Positions 33,601-45,115 of a DNA stretch of 64,000 nt are shown one piece after another. The DNA lies in contig CP142456.1 in assembly GCA_038049695.1 (NCBI GenBank), positions 70,056,922 to 70,120,921 of the forward strand. The letters run 5' to 3'. The DNA comes from Cinnamomum chago (taxonomy: Eukaryota > Streptophyta > Magnoliopsida > Laurales > Lauraceae). Numbering within the stretch: position 1 is the stretch's first letter; each line of letters opens with the position of its first letter. Below the pieces are notes generated by a model. The model did no database searches, was not told the DNA's origin, and saw nothing but the letters and a program-made list of their open reading frames with translations. Position numbers and translations under genes: made by a program.

Positions 33601-36600
33601 TGTCTTTGTGGATCTTCTTGTTCAGTCGACTAAGTAATCAACAGAGGACATTTTCTCTGTTCATCTCTCTCTGAATCAAAGAAAGATCATCTCAACAGTG
33701 CTTCTGATCAGCAGAAGAATCATCTCAGCCTTCCAGAACCACATTCTGTGCAAGGAGATATCTCTGGCAATATTCTGTAACCAGTCGACAGCCATCTGTA
33801 TACCTGATCAAGCAGTGGACCCCACCTCCAGATTGTCGAATCTGCAGAAAACTACAGCATCAGATTCGCCCATTATTCTTGGATTTCCCCACAATTTTCT
33901 GGCATTTTATCAGCCCAATAGAGACACCAATCTCCGTTTTGGCTATCTATTGATCTGACCGTCTGATCAAGAACTGGGCCACCTCGGATTGTGCATCTGT
34001 CACAACTTCTGCACCAAGTTGCTCGCCTATTTACTCTGGGATTTCTTCATATTTTTCTGAAATTTTATCATCTCAAAAGGTCAGTGTTATACCTACTTTT
34101 TGGGTTCGACAGTTTTCACAGAAAGTTTTCAACTTGTTACTTCATATTCACATCCAACTGTCGAAACTGAGAAATTCCTTCTCCAGAAGCTGAGAAAATA
34201 GGTTATGAATCTAACTTGGAAGGTTGATTGAAACAAAAATCAACACACAGCAAGAAATCCCCATTCCTGCTCCATTTTTTTTGGACGCCCAGCAGACTAT
34301 TTTTCTTTGCATTTGGTTTCTTTTCGGGAAATTCATATATCTGTTTCAAATGGACAAGATTGATATCATTCCAGTGAAATTTAATGGAACTAACTACCTA
34401 TCCTGGTCCTTCCATCTCAAAAATTTTGTTGAAGGGCAAGGTATGTTAGATATCTGGATGGGACAACTCCTAAACCCATTGCAGGCACCATTGCCACATC
34501 TACCACACCTGCTGTAGATGACAAAACCATTGCTACTTGGAACCAACGCAATGCAAAAGTGATAACATGGATCCTCAACTCAGTAGATCCCTCCTTTTCA
34601 ATGGCACTTCAAGCCTTTATCACTGCTTCTGACATGTGGAACCATATGAAGAAAATTTATCATCAGCAAAACAAGGCCCGAAGATTTCACCTTGATACAG
34701 AGTTAGCAAGATATTGCCAGAATGATAAATCTGTCCAGGAATACTACAATGGCTTTCTAGCCCTATGGACTGAGAGGGATCAAATGCTCCTTCAATCTGT
34801 TTCGGCAGCTTTTCTTCCTCAAGCCCTCAAATTACAGGAAGAACAACATGTTAGTCAATTCCTTATGAACCTTCGATCGGAATTTGAACCTGTGCGAGCC
34901 GCTCTTATGAATAGAGAAATCTCTCCTGATCTAGATACGTGCATCCAAGAGGTTCTCCGGGAAGAAACTCGCATGTTATCTACTCATTCCCTTAATGCGG
35001 ACCCAAAGGCACTTCTAACACAACCAGCACCATCATCAGTCGATGAGACAGCCATGTTCACTACTCGTGGACAAAAACCACAGTGTTATGAATGTAAGAA
35101 GTATGGTCATGTAGCTCGAGACTGCCGGAGAAAACTATTTTGCAACTATTGCAAGAGAAATGGTCACGTCATTTCCAATTGTACACGAAGGCCTGATAAG
35201 AAACCCGATCAATTTACAAAGCGTGGTCCAACTGCTCTTCAGGTTCAACAAAGCACTTCGCTTGACTTGCCATCCTCAGATATAGGGTCAGTCACTCTGA
35301 CCACTGCTCAGATCCGTGAGATGATAAATTCTTCTGTGGCCTCTGCATTTACCTCCATGGGTATTAGTGGTTTGTCTTCCTCTACAGCTCTTCCTGCATT
35401 TCACTCATCTACTTCCCTCTCATCACCTATCACACACTCAACATGGTTTTTAGACTCTGGTGCATCCAACCATATGACCTCTGTAGCCCAAAATTTGCAT
35501 AACACAAAACCATACATGGGTCATGATTCAATCACCACAGCCAATGGTCAACAATTGCCAATTTCTGGTCTGGGAACCATATCCATGGGGACCTTTACAT
35601 TATCTGATGTTTATTTTGTTCCCAATTTGGCAGCTAATCTAATTTCTATTGGTCAACTTGTTGATTGTGGATTCCTGGTTCATTTTTCTCCCTCTGGTTG
35701 TGTCATACAGGAACGGCAAACTGGGAGGGTGATCGGGAAGGGGAGTAAGCATGGCAGGCTCTTTCTCTTGGACATGGGACAACCTTCATTGTTTGCTTCT
35801 TCTGTGGGAGTTCAAAATAAATTATGGACCATTTGGCATAAACGCCTTGGTCATTTGAATAATGCAAATTTGCTTTCATTGTTTAAACTTGGTAGTTTGG
35901 AAAAATCTGTTACTAGTACTATGTTTTCTTCTTTTGCAAAATCAAAATGTGAAACTTGTTGCTTGAGTAAAAGTCATGTGTTGCCTTTTTCTTCTCATCA
36001 CTCACGTGCCACTGCTCCATTTGATATTATTCATACAGATGTGTGGGGCATTGCTCCTCAATTGAGTAGACTTGGATATAAGTATTATGTTACATTCATA
36101 GATGATCATTGTAGGTACACATGGATATACTTTCTAAAATTTAAATCTGAAGTTTTTTCCATGTTCTGCCAATTCTACAATATGGTAAGCACTCAATTTC
36201 AAAAGACCATTAAGATCCTTCGCTCAGATTCAGGGGGAGAATACACATCCAAAGAATTCACCTCTTTTTTATCTGATCGAGGGATCCTCCACCAAAAATC
36301 TTGCCCTCACACCCCACAACAGAATGGGATAGCAGAACGAAAGAATCGACACCTTCTAGAAATTGTCAGAACCCTTCTTGTTGAATCCCTAGTTCCACCT
36401 AAATTTTGGTGTGAAGCAGCGCATACAGCTATGCATATTATAAACAGACTTCCTAGCTCTGTCCTTGGGAAAGTCTCTCCATTTGAGTGCTTATTTGGTT
36501 CCCCACCCTCTTACTCACATTTGAGGGTATTTGGCTGTCTATGCTTTGTTCATCTCCCTTCCCTTGAGCGAAACAAATTGTCCCCACAGGCTGCTCGCTG

Positions 36601-39600
36601 CATGTTTCTTGGATACAGTGATGACCACAAAGGCTTCCTTTGTTATGATCACAAGGAACGCCGGTTACGTATCTCACGAAATGTTGTCTTCTTAGAAAAT
36701 GTTCCATTCTATTCCTCTTCTCCTCCTCCTAATATCCAAGTTTCTTACCTTCCTCACTTTCCAGCATCTGACTCTTCTCCAGCAATTACTCAAGTTTATA
36801 AGCGGCGCACCAAGCATCTGCCTCCAGCTACTCTGCCTCCAGCTACTCTCATTACCGATCAACCAACCATGCCGACTCCTCAAGGACATGACACTCCTAA
36901 TCAAGGTAATCCTATTTTGCGACGCTCTAGTCGTATTTCAGTTCCCCCAGATTGGTATGGGTTTTCCGCGTTATTTACTTCTTCAGATCCCATTCCTATT
37001 CCAACTTCTTATTCTCAAGCTGCTAATATCCCATGTTGGCAAGATGCTATGACAGATGAATTGTTAGCTCTCGAGATGAACAGCACTTGGGACGTTGTGC
37101 CTCTTCCGTCGAATACATCTATCATTGGAAGCAAGTGGGTCTATTCACTAAAAGTCAGATCCGATGGCAGTATTGATCGCTACAAAGCACGATTGGTAGC
37201 CCAAGGTTATAAACAGGAATATGGCATTGATTATGAAGAAACATTTGCCCCTGTCGCTAAAATGACTACAGTGCAATGTCTACTAGGCGTCGCAGCAGCT
37301 CGGAATTGGCCTTTGTGGCAAATGGATGTCAAGAATGCCTTTTTACATGGTGATCTCAAGGAAATCGTGTATATGCGTCCTCCGCCAGGATATACATGTC
37401 CTCCTCGACATGTCTTTATACGGGCTCAAACAGGCTCCACGGGCATGGTTCGATAAGTTCCGCTCTGCTATCATTACAGCCAACTTTCATCAAAGTCCAA
37501 ATGATAATTCTCTCTTCATTAGAAGAACTTCGCATGGTTGTACTGTTCTCCTGGTCTATGTTGATGATATGATAATCAGTGGCAACGATGCAATAGGTAT
37601 TTCCAATCTGAAAAATCATCTCATGAAATGCTTCAAGATGAAAGATCTGGGTCCTCTCACTTACTTTTTAGGACTCGAAGTCTCACGGAACAAGGATGGT
37701 ATTCGAGTAGTACAAACCAAATATGCTGATGACTTGGTCAAATCGGCAAGACTTGGTGATGCCAAACCCTTTGCCACACCCATTGAACTCAATGTTAAAT
37801 TTAGCAAAGATGGTGGGCCAACTCTTCCAGACCCAACGCTGTTTCGACGTTTGGTTGGTAGCCTACTATATCTGACTATGACAAGGCCAGATATCTCTCA
37901 TGCCGTTCAGACTGTCAGTCAGTTCCTTAGCGATCCTCGTAAATCGCATCTCCATGCTGTTTTCCGGATTCTTCGGTATGTCAAGGGCACCCGTGATCGA
38001 GGACTGTTTTATCCAACCACTTCTTCACTTCAACTCCAAGCTTATGCCGATGCAGATTGGGCAGGGTGCCCCGACACTCGTAGATCCACAACCGGTTGGT
38101 GCATGTTCTTAGGAACGTCGCTCATCTCATGGAAGAGTAAGAAACAAAGCACTCTTTCAAAATCAACTGCTGAAGCTGAATATCGGTCTATGTCCTCTGC
38201 TAGTAGTGAGATTGTTTGGCTTCGTCGTCTCCTTCGTGAGTTTGGTGTTTTTCTCAAAGGCCCTACTCCACTTTATGCAGATAACACAAGTGCCATTCGC
38301 ATTGCCAAGAATGCCGTCTTCCATGAGCGCACTAAGCACATAGAAATTGACTGCCACTTCATTCGTCAGCATTATGTCTCTGACAAACTTTGTCTGCCCT
38401 ATGTTCCTTCACATGATCAACTAGCCGATGTGTTTACAAAAGGGCTGCCCAGGGATCGACATGAATATATTATTTCCAAACTGATGCTTTGTTCCACACC
38501 GCATCAATTTGAGGGGGAGTGTAGAGATATAAACAGGTCAACTGACCCAACCTGAAAAATCCATAACCATAAGCCCATAGCCAAGCATATCTCACGTGTG
38601 GAATCTTGTAGATTGGTCAAATATCCCTTCTTGGAAGGTTGTGTAGACATTTCTATAATTGCTTGTAATCATAGCCAAATCATAGGATGTAAAGATATCA
38701 TCATCATGTAAATTGATACTAGTGAAGTGTATATAAACACAAGTCGATTCCCATCTTTGGGTAAGACAGAATTCACAATTTCTTCCTCCCTTTGGTTCTT
38801 CTCCTCTTTCTAAGTTAATACAAGGATCTATAGATCCTTTTACAAATGCAAATGGAAACTGCTCCATGATACCTGCTCTTCATTATGTGCCATTTCAATT
38901 AATAAGTGAGGCTTGCTCTTTTAACTTATCCAGATCGTAACAGTTATGGGATTCAAACGGCCATAGTGATTGCAAATTGAAACTGCTCCATGATATCTAC
39001 TCTAATTATACTTGCTACATGATACAAGGATGAGACATTCAATATTAACTGACAATCTAAAGCCCCTTCTATCCATAGTCCACCAAAATATGGAACCTCC
39101 TTTCTCTCCTCCATTTTCTTTTGCTTTTGACTTTCAAGCGCTAACTAAACGAAAACAGAGACAAAATCATTGAGAATATGGGCTCCTTCTACCGCTATTG
39201 CACTTTGAATCTCTTGGTGCATCAAAGCCCATCTTTCTCCAACATTTGCTCTCTCTAGATGCTGCTCTTCCAGCATTATTCCAATAAAACCATCATTTTC
39301 ATTTCCTTCTATGCTGCTCTAGACAATCTAACCAAACGAAAACAGAGACAAAATCGTTGAGAATATGGGCTTCTTTAACTGCCACTGCACTTAGAATCTC
39401 TTGCTGCGCCAAAGCCCATCTTCTCCAACGTTTTCTCTCTCCAGATGCTGCTCTTCCAGCATTATTCCAATACAATCATCATTTTCATTTCCTTCTACGC
39501 TGCTCTAGATAATCTAACCAAATGAATACAGAGACAAAATCATTGAGAATATGGGCTTCTTCAACCGCCACAGCACTTAGAATCTCTTGTTGCACCAAAG

Positions 39601-41293
39601 CCCATCTTTGTCCAACGTTTCCTCTCTCTAGAATCTAGATGCTGCTGTTCCAGCATTATTCCAATTTCCTTCTATGCTGCTCTAGCCAATATATAACAAT
39701 CATTTCCATTCCCTTTGATGCCTCTGTGTGTGTGTGTGTTGGCATCTGTATATTGGCTGTTTTGGTTATGAATTTCTACCACGAACTCTGGATTAATTGA
39801 CAATAAAAGACGGCTGCACATTTTTTCTTGGTATGTGAAAAACAAGTACTGAATGTGGTGCTGAGAATTTGAAGGGTTTTCTTACACAGCCCCATTTGGG
39901 TTCTTGGAACTACGCTGCCTTACATTCCAGTTATATGTAATTGTGAGAAATAATGGACCAATTAGGGCTGTCAATGAGCCTAGCTAGCTTGTGACTTTTC
40001 TTGTTGGGGCTAAGCTCCGTTCAGCTAGAGTTAGAGCTAGAGTTCATTTTTCATCAGCTCAAGCTGATCTGGGCCTATTTTTGAAAGATGAGCTAACCTA
40101 GAGACTAAATCAACCGACAATTGCAAAAGTTGGAGAAATTTTTATGATGAGTATTTTTTTTATTGTATAAACTTCTTATTGATTTTTCAGATTGAGTTCC
40201 ACTTTTTGTATATGTGAGTGGAAGAGAGCTCTTCGGTTACATAAATCTCTCCTCTTTCAGAAATAGTCACAAAAGAGATATTTTTTAGATAATTATTTAA
40301 TGAGTATTGCATTTTATTTATTTTTTTATTTTTTTTCAGATCACCAGCTTTTATAAGAAAAACAAGTGACCACTCTCCTTTTCCCCACCATCTCTACCTC
40401 AATCAAGAGGTTCTCCCTCATCTCTACATCAGATTTGGTTTCTTCCTAATAATATCGGGCAAAGAAAGCCCCAAATCTGAATATATCAATTATTTTAGGC
40501 AGCTTAAATAAATTTCTAAAATCTCTGGCTAATATTAATTAATTTTTAGGGTCCGGGATTAGCATAGGCCTTCTTCTCTTCTTCTAATTTCCATTGAAGG
40601 AGTGATTATTTGATGCTAATTCATATTAACCTTTTCTTCTTCAATTTCAATCAGTTTTAGGATTCCAAGCCTTAGAATTCCTTGACATTCAATTACATGA
40701 AAAAAACATGCACTCATAGAAGGTACTTATAAAAAATAAAAAATAAACATACGACTGCGATTCATACAACAAGAAGAAGAACAAAGCCTGCAATGCCTCA
40801 TTCTAAAGGCCCAATCAAAGACACCCAAATCTAAATTAATCAAAATTGCAATTCCTACAACAACAAGAATAACAAAGCAAAACAAATCTAAATCATCAGG
40901 GAGAAGAACTGACCTGACACCGACAACAGGCGGCTCCACGGAGGCAACATTCGCAGACGGCTGCGCTCCTCCGGCGGGCGATCCTTCCTCCTTGTCTTTG
41001 GAGCTGGATTTGGACCAGAGGCGGCGGCAGAGGGAGAAGGCAGAGAAGGCGGTGAAGGCAAGCCAGAGGCGGCGGGCGCCGAGGCCGGGAGGAGCAGTCC
41101 AGATGAACCGGAACCGGCTGCGGAGCCCCAGAAAGACGATTCCGGTCCACCGGGGCCGCCAGGACCATCCGATCACCAATCCGATCATGATGGCCAACCA
41201 GATCGGGACTGCGCAAAGCAATATGTCGATGAACGCCTCTATCAGAGCCGGTCTCTTCATGAATTCCATGAAATCTCCGTATACTTCTTCCAT
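22127..41293 (-). CDS. CP5-like: START-domain membrane lipid-binding protein, CP5-like
   Basis: Six exons: 41293-40914, 31545-31380, 24480-24304, 24208-24119, 22718-22637, 22554-22127. All introns are GT..AG (GTCAGT, GTAAAC, GTTTGT, GTATTG, GTATGG; all end CAG). The phases agree and the total is 1,323 bp, 440 residues plus TAA. Exon 1 gives a membrane segment (about 22-45, [19 protein letters not shown]) and the family block [28 protein letters not shown]. The START domain spans about 145-375, with [65 protein letters not shown] and [12 protein letters not shown] second hydrophobic segment lies near 405-427. This matches the Arabidopsis At1g64720 (CP5) group, predicted to bind lipid or sterol at a membrane. 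The ligand is unknown. The gene spans 19.2 kb only because introns 1 and 2 hold transposons; no coding lesion is seen. An alternative donor-like GGAA|GTAAGC overlaps the stop. Confidence 0.93.
23052..23393 (-). other. Unrecognised open frame inside intron 4
   Basis: A 113-codon frame on the same strand as the host gene. It is less AT-rich than the surrounding intron, with a Pro/Ser-rich start, [20 protein letters not shown], then Asp/Asn-rich sequence. It could be a captured or retained fragment of another gene. I do not recognise it and no splice signals connect it to the START gene. Confidence 0.2.
24547..24682. repeat. Three tandem units with expanding ATT microsatellite
   Basis: GTCACTAGCAGCAGCTGTATT starts at 24547, 24587 and 24645. 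The number of ATT triplets differs among the units, up to about nine in the second. It is within intron 2, 67 bp upstream (on the minus strand) of exon 3. Confidence 0.85.
25322..25459. mobile_element. 138-bp hairpin MITE with 9-bp target duplication (Mutator-type)
   Basis: Near-complete inverted repeat. GTGCTCTTGTAAGAGACTCTC pairs with GAGTGTCTCTCACAAGAGCAC, and GGGGGCCCTCACATC pairs with GATGTGAGGGCCCC around a loop of about 10 bases. TTTAACTAT flanks both sides (25313-25321 and 25460-25468). A 9-bp duplication fits Mutator-like elements. Transcribed, it would fold into a stem of about 60 bp. Confidence 0.9.
25570..25945. repeat. Irregular tandem units, AAAAGAGAG(A/T)AAGATGTA type
   Basis: Four variable units carry TATAAAAGAGAGTAAGATGTA, TTTCACTACACACCTGCCCAAT and GTGGGGCCCACCCTTATTATATATA-like words. 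Unit length varies from about 70 to 130 bp. Confidence 0.7.
26457..26640. repeat. About 90-bp tandem duplication
   Basis: ATCTCAAATGTTGTTTTTTTCC through TTCTTATTCA(G/A)ATA is repeated once with few changes. It is within the AT-rich intron 2 element. Confidence 0.8.
30544..33252. other. Intron sequence flanking exon 2 of the START gene
   Basis: Apart from exon 2 (31380-31545) this stretch is intronic and holds no second gene that I can support. A hAT-like motif TTAGGGCCCATTTGTTTGCATGG occurs at 32938-32960 without a visible partner end. The short duplication ACAGTCAT..CCATAGTGAATGC near 33219-33252 recurs at 38935-38975 and predates the copia insertion. Confidence 0.4.
33253..33577 (+). repeat. 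5' LTR of the copia element
   Basis: TG..CA ends, with TATA box TGTATATAAACAC at about 33461 and a GGATCTATAGATCC palindrome near the 3' end. Confidence 0.97.
33578..33589 (+). other. Primer-binding site
   Basis: TGGTATCAGAGC is complementary to the 3' end of initiator methionine tRNA and is immediately adjacent to the 5' LTR. Confidence 0.95.
34350..38555 (+). pseudogene. copia gag-pol polyprotein with two frame lesions
   Basis: Gag starts at ATG 34350 ([19 protein letters not shown]). The frame is lost near 34445-34452, where one base appears missing, and continues in the next frame to 37456. Domains in order: retrotransposon gag; two CCHC knuckles ([14 protein letters not shown] and [14 protein letters not shown], 35080-35175); aspartic protease DSGA (about 35455); the GAG-pre-integrase HKRLGH; integrase D-D-E (HTDVWG, SDSGGEY, ERKN; about 36030-36345); then reverse transcriptase ([11 protein letters not shown]). 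At about 37410-37414 roughly 14-17 bp are missing between the CPPRH and SLYGLKQ motifs, shifting frame. The last segment carries YVDDM (37557-37571), RNase H ([26 protein letters not shown]) and the stop at 38553-38555. The element cannot make a complete polyprotein. Confidence 0.93.
38511..38519 (+). other. Polypurine tract
   Basis: GAGGGGGAG directly precedes the 3' LTR; this is the plus-strand priming site. Confidence 0.9.
38520..38844 (+). repeat. 3' LTR of the copia element
   Basis: Same length as the 5' LTR and identical except for one C/T difference by direct reading. Confidence 0.97.
39145..39690. repeat. About 186-bp tandem repeat, three copies, intron 1
   Basis: ACAGAGACAAAATC(A/G)TTGAG begins units at about 39155, 39342 and 39528. 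Each unit also carries AATATGGGCT, CACTT(T/A)GAATCTCTTG and GCATTATTCCAAT. It is non-coding. The remainder of intron 1 up to 40913 is AT-rich and unassigned. Confidence 0.85.
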
Positions 41294-41600
41294 TTCTTCT
41301 TCGATTTCTCCTCTGGTATCTAATGCTTCTGATAGCAGAGAGATGGAGAAATAGAAACCCTAAATTAGAGATCGAAAGATATTGATTTGATCTGCTGATT
41401 GGAAGAGATGATGCAGAGAAATTGATGGTGCAGAGACTTTTTGAAGGGAGAAGCGGCGAAGTGGAGGGGAGAAAAGTCGAAAAGGTGAGGTTTTGTTAGC
41501 TGCCTGCTTCTGTGTCTCGGTAGATTTCATATACGACAAGCATACACGCCTCGGAGAAGTTTATAATAAAAGTGCATGCGCTGATCTGATGGACTTCCAA
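41294..41600 (-). promoter_or_regulatory. 5' leader and candidate core promoter of the START gene
   Basis: On the minus strand, TTTTATTATAAACTTC (about 41560-41575) is the nearest TATA-like box. It lies about 270 bp upstream of the ATG, and the purine/pyrimidine-rich sequence between them is typical of a plant 5' UTR. The start codon (41293-41291) is the first ATG that opens the family's N-terminus. Confidence 0.35.
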
Positions 41601-44530
41601 CAAAGTGTAATCCACACTGAATTTATTTGGTAAAGGTAGGGATTGAATGTAAGAGAAATCCACTCAATTTGATGGCCGTTAAATTAAGGGCTTCAATAAC
41701 TTTACAGGCTGATATTCTTTTAAAGACCTTTATCCATATGAAAAATCGTCCATCTATTTCATGCTCACCGCTAAAGATGATAAATAAATGGCTTTGAACT
41801 ATACTTGGAATGCTTGTCGGAAAAGATTCTTCAATAAAGACTAAAGTACTGTTAGGAGGAATAATCTCACGTGTTCTGTACATTAGGAGCATTTGTTTCG
41901 AATAAAGTGGGTAGGGTCTTACATCTATAATGCTCTAGATGTACGGTGCGCATGGGAGAATAAAACCCCTTATATGGTCCATAATATGTTTAAAAATTTT
42001 TAACAGCTCGAAATAAATGCCCTCACCTAATTATTGAGTGTTCCCAAATATTGTATAGAATATCCTACTAAAGAAAAACTTTCTCTCTTTTTTTTAATTC
42101 AAATTTTCTATAAATAGGGTGCTACTCTCCTTTTTCGGAGGAAGCATGAGTGAGACATGATCTTAAATTTCTTAGGATTTGATCGGATAGGATGATGGCT
42201 ATTTATTGAAGTTGAAACTTTTTAATGACTATTTATGAATATTTTATCTTTATTTCTACAATTTTAACCAATTTTTACGTTACATTTCTTATGATTCCTA
42301 ATTCCTAAGAATTTAATTCTTGCAAAGAAATGCTCCATGCAGGTTTTATGATAAATCCACAAGTGGAGCCTCCTACCTTAAAAAAAATATCCATCATTTC
42401 GGTTCTCAAATGAAACTATAGATCATGTGTTTTACATAATTCAATTCAAAGCTCTATTCACTTTTTGCTGAAGACATTTATTGAGTTGATCTCTTAGACA
42501 TGTAATGGATCTAATTGAGGGGCCTACAGAAACTCTATTCAGTTTTGTACAAGATGGGCCCCACTATGATGCGAGTGGAAGTGCAACTTCATTTTACAGT
42601 ACAACCGCGGTTTACGGTAGTTTTACACAGTCATATACGAAATGGATATTTCGGATCTGAAGATTCTGAACAGGATAAGTAGAAGCTGAAACATGATCCG
42701 CCGGAGCACGAGTTTTGAGTGCACTGGACGCCGGACAGATCGGATTAGCTGGAACTTTTTCGTCTCTTGTAATGAGACCAGATATTTTAAATAGGAGATA
42801 CTTCTCTCCCTGTTCTTGATTCCTGATCAAGACACGTGGCATATTTGTTGGCCCCACGACCCACCATATACAAGTGACAATTGTAGGTTGGCGATGAGCG
42901 AACCCAACCTTCCTCCAACTCTCCAACTAATGGCCAACTAACCATTAAGTATTCCTCAAGCCCTAATTGTCCAATGCAAAATTACTAATTCCCCAACTCT
43001 AGCACTATTTTGACTCATTAATTTTTGGTCTTGACATTTCCAACTCAATTAATAAATTATAACTTTACTGCGGTTTTGGTATTTTCAACTCGATTAATAA
43101 ATGATGATTTTTTCAATTCGATATTCAACTTGTCCAATGTAAATTGTTAATTCCCCGACTCTAGCACTATTTTTTTGTCTAGACATTTTCAACTCGATTA
43201 ATAAATAGTATCTTTATTGTCGGAGGAGCCATTTGAGCCCCCTACGGCCTTCGTTTTTGCTTTATAAAAGTTTTATAAATTTTTACATATGGTCCTCTCC
43301 AAAATTTCTAAGAATCTCTTCTTTTTCCTTTATAAAATTTTATGAATTTTTACATATGGTCAAATTTTTAAAAAATATTTTTTTTATTTAGAAGATTCCC
43401 CCGCCTCTCCTAGTACTAGATCTAGAAAGAATAACTAAGAATGAATTATCAATAATAAAAAAACCATACAAGTAGCTCTAACAAATGACATGATAAGAAA
43501 AAAAATGCCATTTTGAAATGATTTTGAACACATTTTTGTAAGATTCGAAAACAATAAGGCCATGATTAGCGTCAAATTTGGGCGGTGCTATTTCATAGAA
43601 ATCAAGCGGGTTAGATTGATCACTTGAGAGGGAAGTGGGCCCCATGGGCAAGGCCATTCCTAAGCTAGATTGGTTTGGCCATTTTTAAGAGTTTGTGATA
43701 GAAATTGATTTAATAAAGCTTAGTGCACTATCCTTCTTACCAATAATAAGCAGGAATTATCGAGATACAAAATGAAAATATAACAAGCAAATCCATTTAA
43801 ACGGGTTTTAAACCATTTGGATCAAGACCTAAATGCATTGGTGCTTAGCTGCAGGTTCAGGTTTGTTTGAAAGCGAAATTTCTTATTGAAATTCACCAAG
43901 AATAGTCCAAATGCGCATTAAATCTTGTCTCTTTGAATTCTCCAAATTCAATATTTTATATAGAGACTTACAAAAATTAGTCTAAATGGTTAAAATATCT
44001 TATAAAATACTTTGAATTTGGACATTTCAGATGCCTTTTGGAACTTAATATTTTGAGAAATCACAACAACAATCAAAACTTCCAACCATGATTGAGTTGG
44101 ATAGAAGGTGCATGAGTATAAAACCTGGCTAACCTGCTGTGATTGGGCCGGTATCTCTCTAACTCGATTATTATGTTCTTCTGGGAGTCAGAAAGTAATT
44201 TGGTGTTCCATTCGTCCACTACTTTGTCTTTGCAATAACAAGAAGAAGTGCAAGCAACCACTGATTTCTCTTTGTTCTCCTTCAAGTGCTCCTGTTTTGC
44301 TTCAACGCTAAGAAAACCTTTATAATTAAATGCTTCTGGTACCAAGTAGGAGAACCTTGATATCAAATAGATGTGAGAATGGGACGGTTGGTTGTGTTTT
44401 TTCTTTTTCCCCCACCCAGCGAAGGGCGTGGGACCCATTAGAGCCCATCCTTGGATATAATATCCGCTCCCCTAGTAAACCTAGTAAGAAACTCCGTCCC
44501 CAAAGATAATATCTGCTTCCATAGTAGTCC
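41601..44530. other. Upstream region with a degenerate duplication, no gene
   Basis: A segment with TTGTCCAATG, ATTCCCC(A/G)ACTCTAGCACTATTTT and CAACTC(A/G)ATTAATAAAT occurs at 42966-43062 and again at 43130-43213. ATTTTTACATATGGTC recurs near 43285 and 43350. Longer open frames (for example 44073-44438 minus) show no domain and I do not call them genes. Confidence 0.4.
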
Positions 44531-44532
44531 TT

Positions 44533-44995
44533 TGAGAGCCAGGATTTAATCTTTGGGGGGGCCAAAACTTGAATAAATTTTTTTTTCACCAATTATTATA
44601 ACTATCATATTTTAAAATTTCATTTTTGACATAGTTATAAGTTCAACCATGATTTTGTTCCTTAAAAATGCTGGACATAGAGAAGACGGCGTGCAAAATT
44701 TTAACCACTAAAGATGAGAGATTAATGGAAAAAAAGAGGAGACGAACAAAACAAAGAAGGAAGAGCTGAAGAGGGTTAGGGCTTAAGACTGGAGTCTGGA
44801 GAGGTTTTCGAAAGTTAAAAGGGTTGGGAGTGGGGACCGGGGTGGGGTGGGGTTTAACTTAGAAAAAAAATCCAAAAACCTTGGGGGGGGGGCCCATTTT
44901 GGTGCTTTAAAAGACTTTTTCAAAAAAAAAAAAAAAAAAAAACTTTTTCAAAGGCTGGCCCCCCCGGGCCTCAACACAGTTCCGCCTCTGCCAAC
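44533..44995. mobile_element. Small TIR-like element remnant with G-run ends
   Basis: GAGCCAGGATTTAATCTTTGGGGGGGCC at the left (quoted here as a landmark around 44534-44561) and its approximate inverse GGCTGGCCCCCCCGGGCC..AGTTCCGCCTCTGCC at the right resemble the common plant element ends of the form GGCGGAGCCAGGATTT..GGGGGGGCC. The interior contains poly(A) and no gene. The exact ends and target duplication are unclear. Confidence 0.4.
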
Positions 44996-45115
44996 AGAGT
45001 ACCCAAGGTTCAAGCTCTGGATGCTGAAAGGTAAGAAGCCCAATTAACTTGACAACCCCTTGTTCTCGCTTGAAAACCCCTTGTTCTCGGGTTGGTTGGG
45101 TGTTGAGAATAAAAC

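Larger units (their letters stand above)
33253..38844 (+). mobile_element. Young Ty1/copia LTR retrotransposon in intron 1, antisense to host gene
   Basis: It is 5,592 bp with 325-bp LTRs at both ends, starting TGTAGAGATATAAACAGG and ending GGATCTATAGATCCTTTTACA. The target duplication AATGC lies at 33248-33252 and 38845-38849. The tRNA-iMet primer site TGGTATCAGAGC directly follows the 5' LTR, and a GAGGGGGAG polypurine tract precedes the 3' LTR. I find one base different between the LTRs (C/T at the 19th position), so insertion is recent. The internal gag-pol is nevertheless broken twice. Opposite orientation to the host gene is the usual tolerated arrangement for intronic elements. Confidence 0.97.

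Noticed and set aside
34224-34517. A separate 97-codon gene before the copia polyprotein
   Set aside because: From 34350 it is the copia gag N-terminus; it ends early only because of the missing base near 34448.
42612-42926. 104-codon minus-strand frame
   Set aside because: No family features, and it overlaps generic intergenic repeat-like sequence.
44073-44438. 121-codon minus-strand frame
   Set aside because: No recognisable domain, AT-rich context, no splice or promoter context. It looks like chance.
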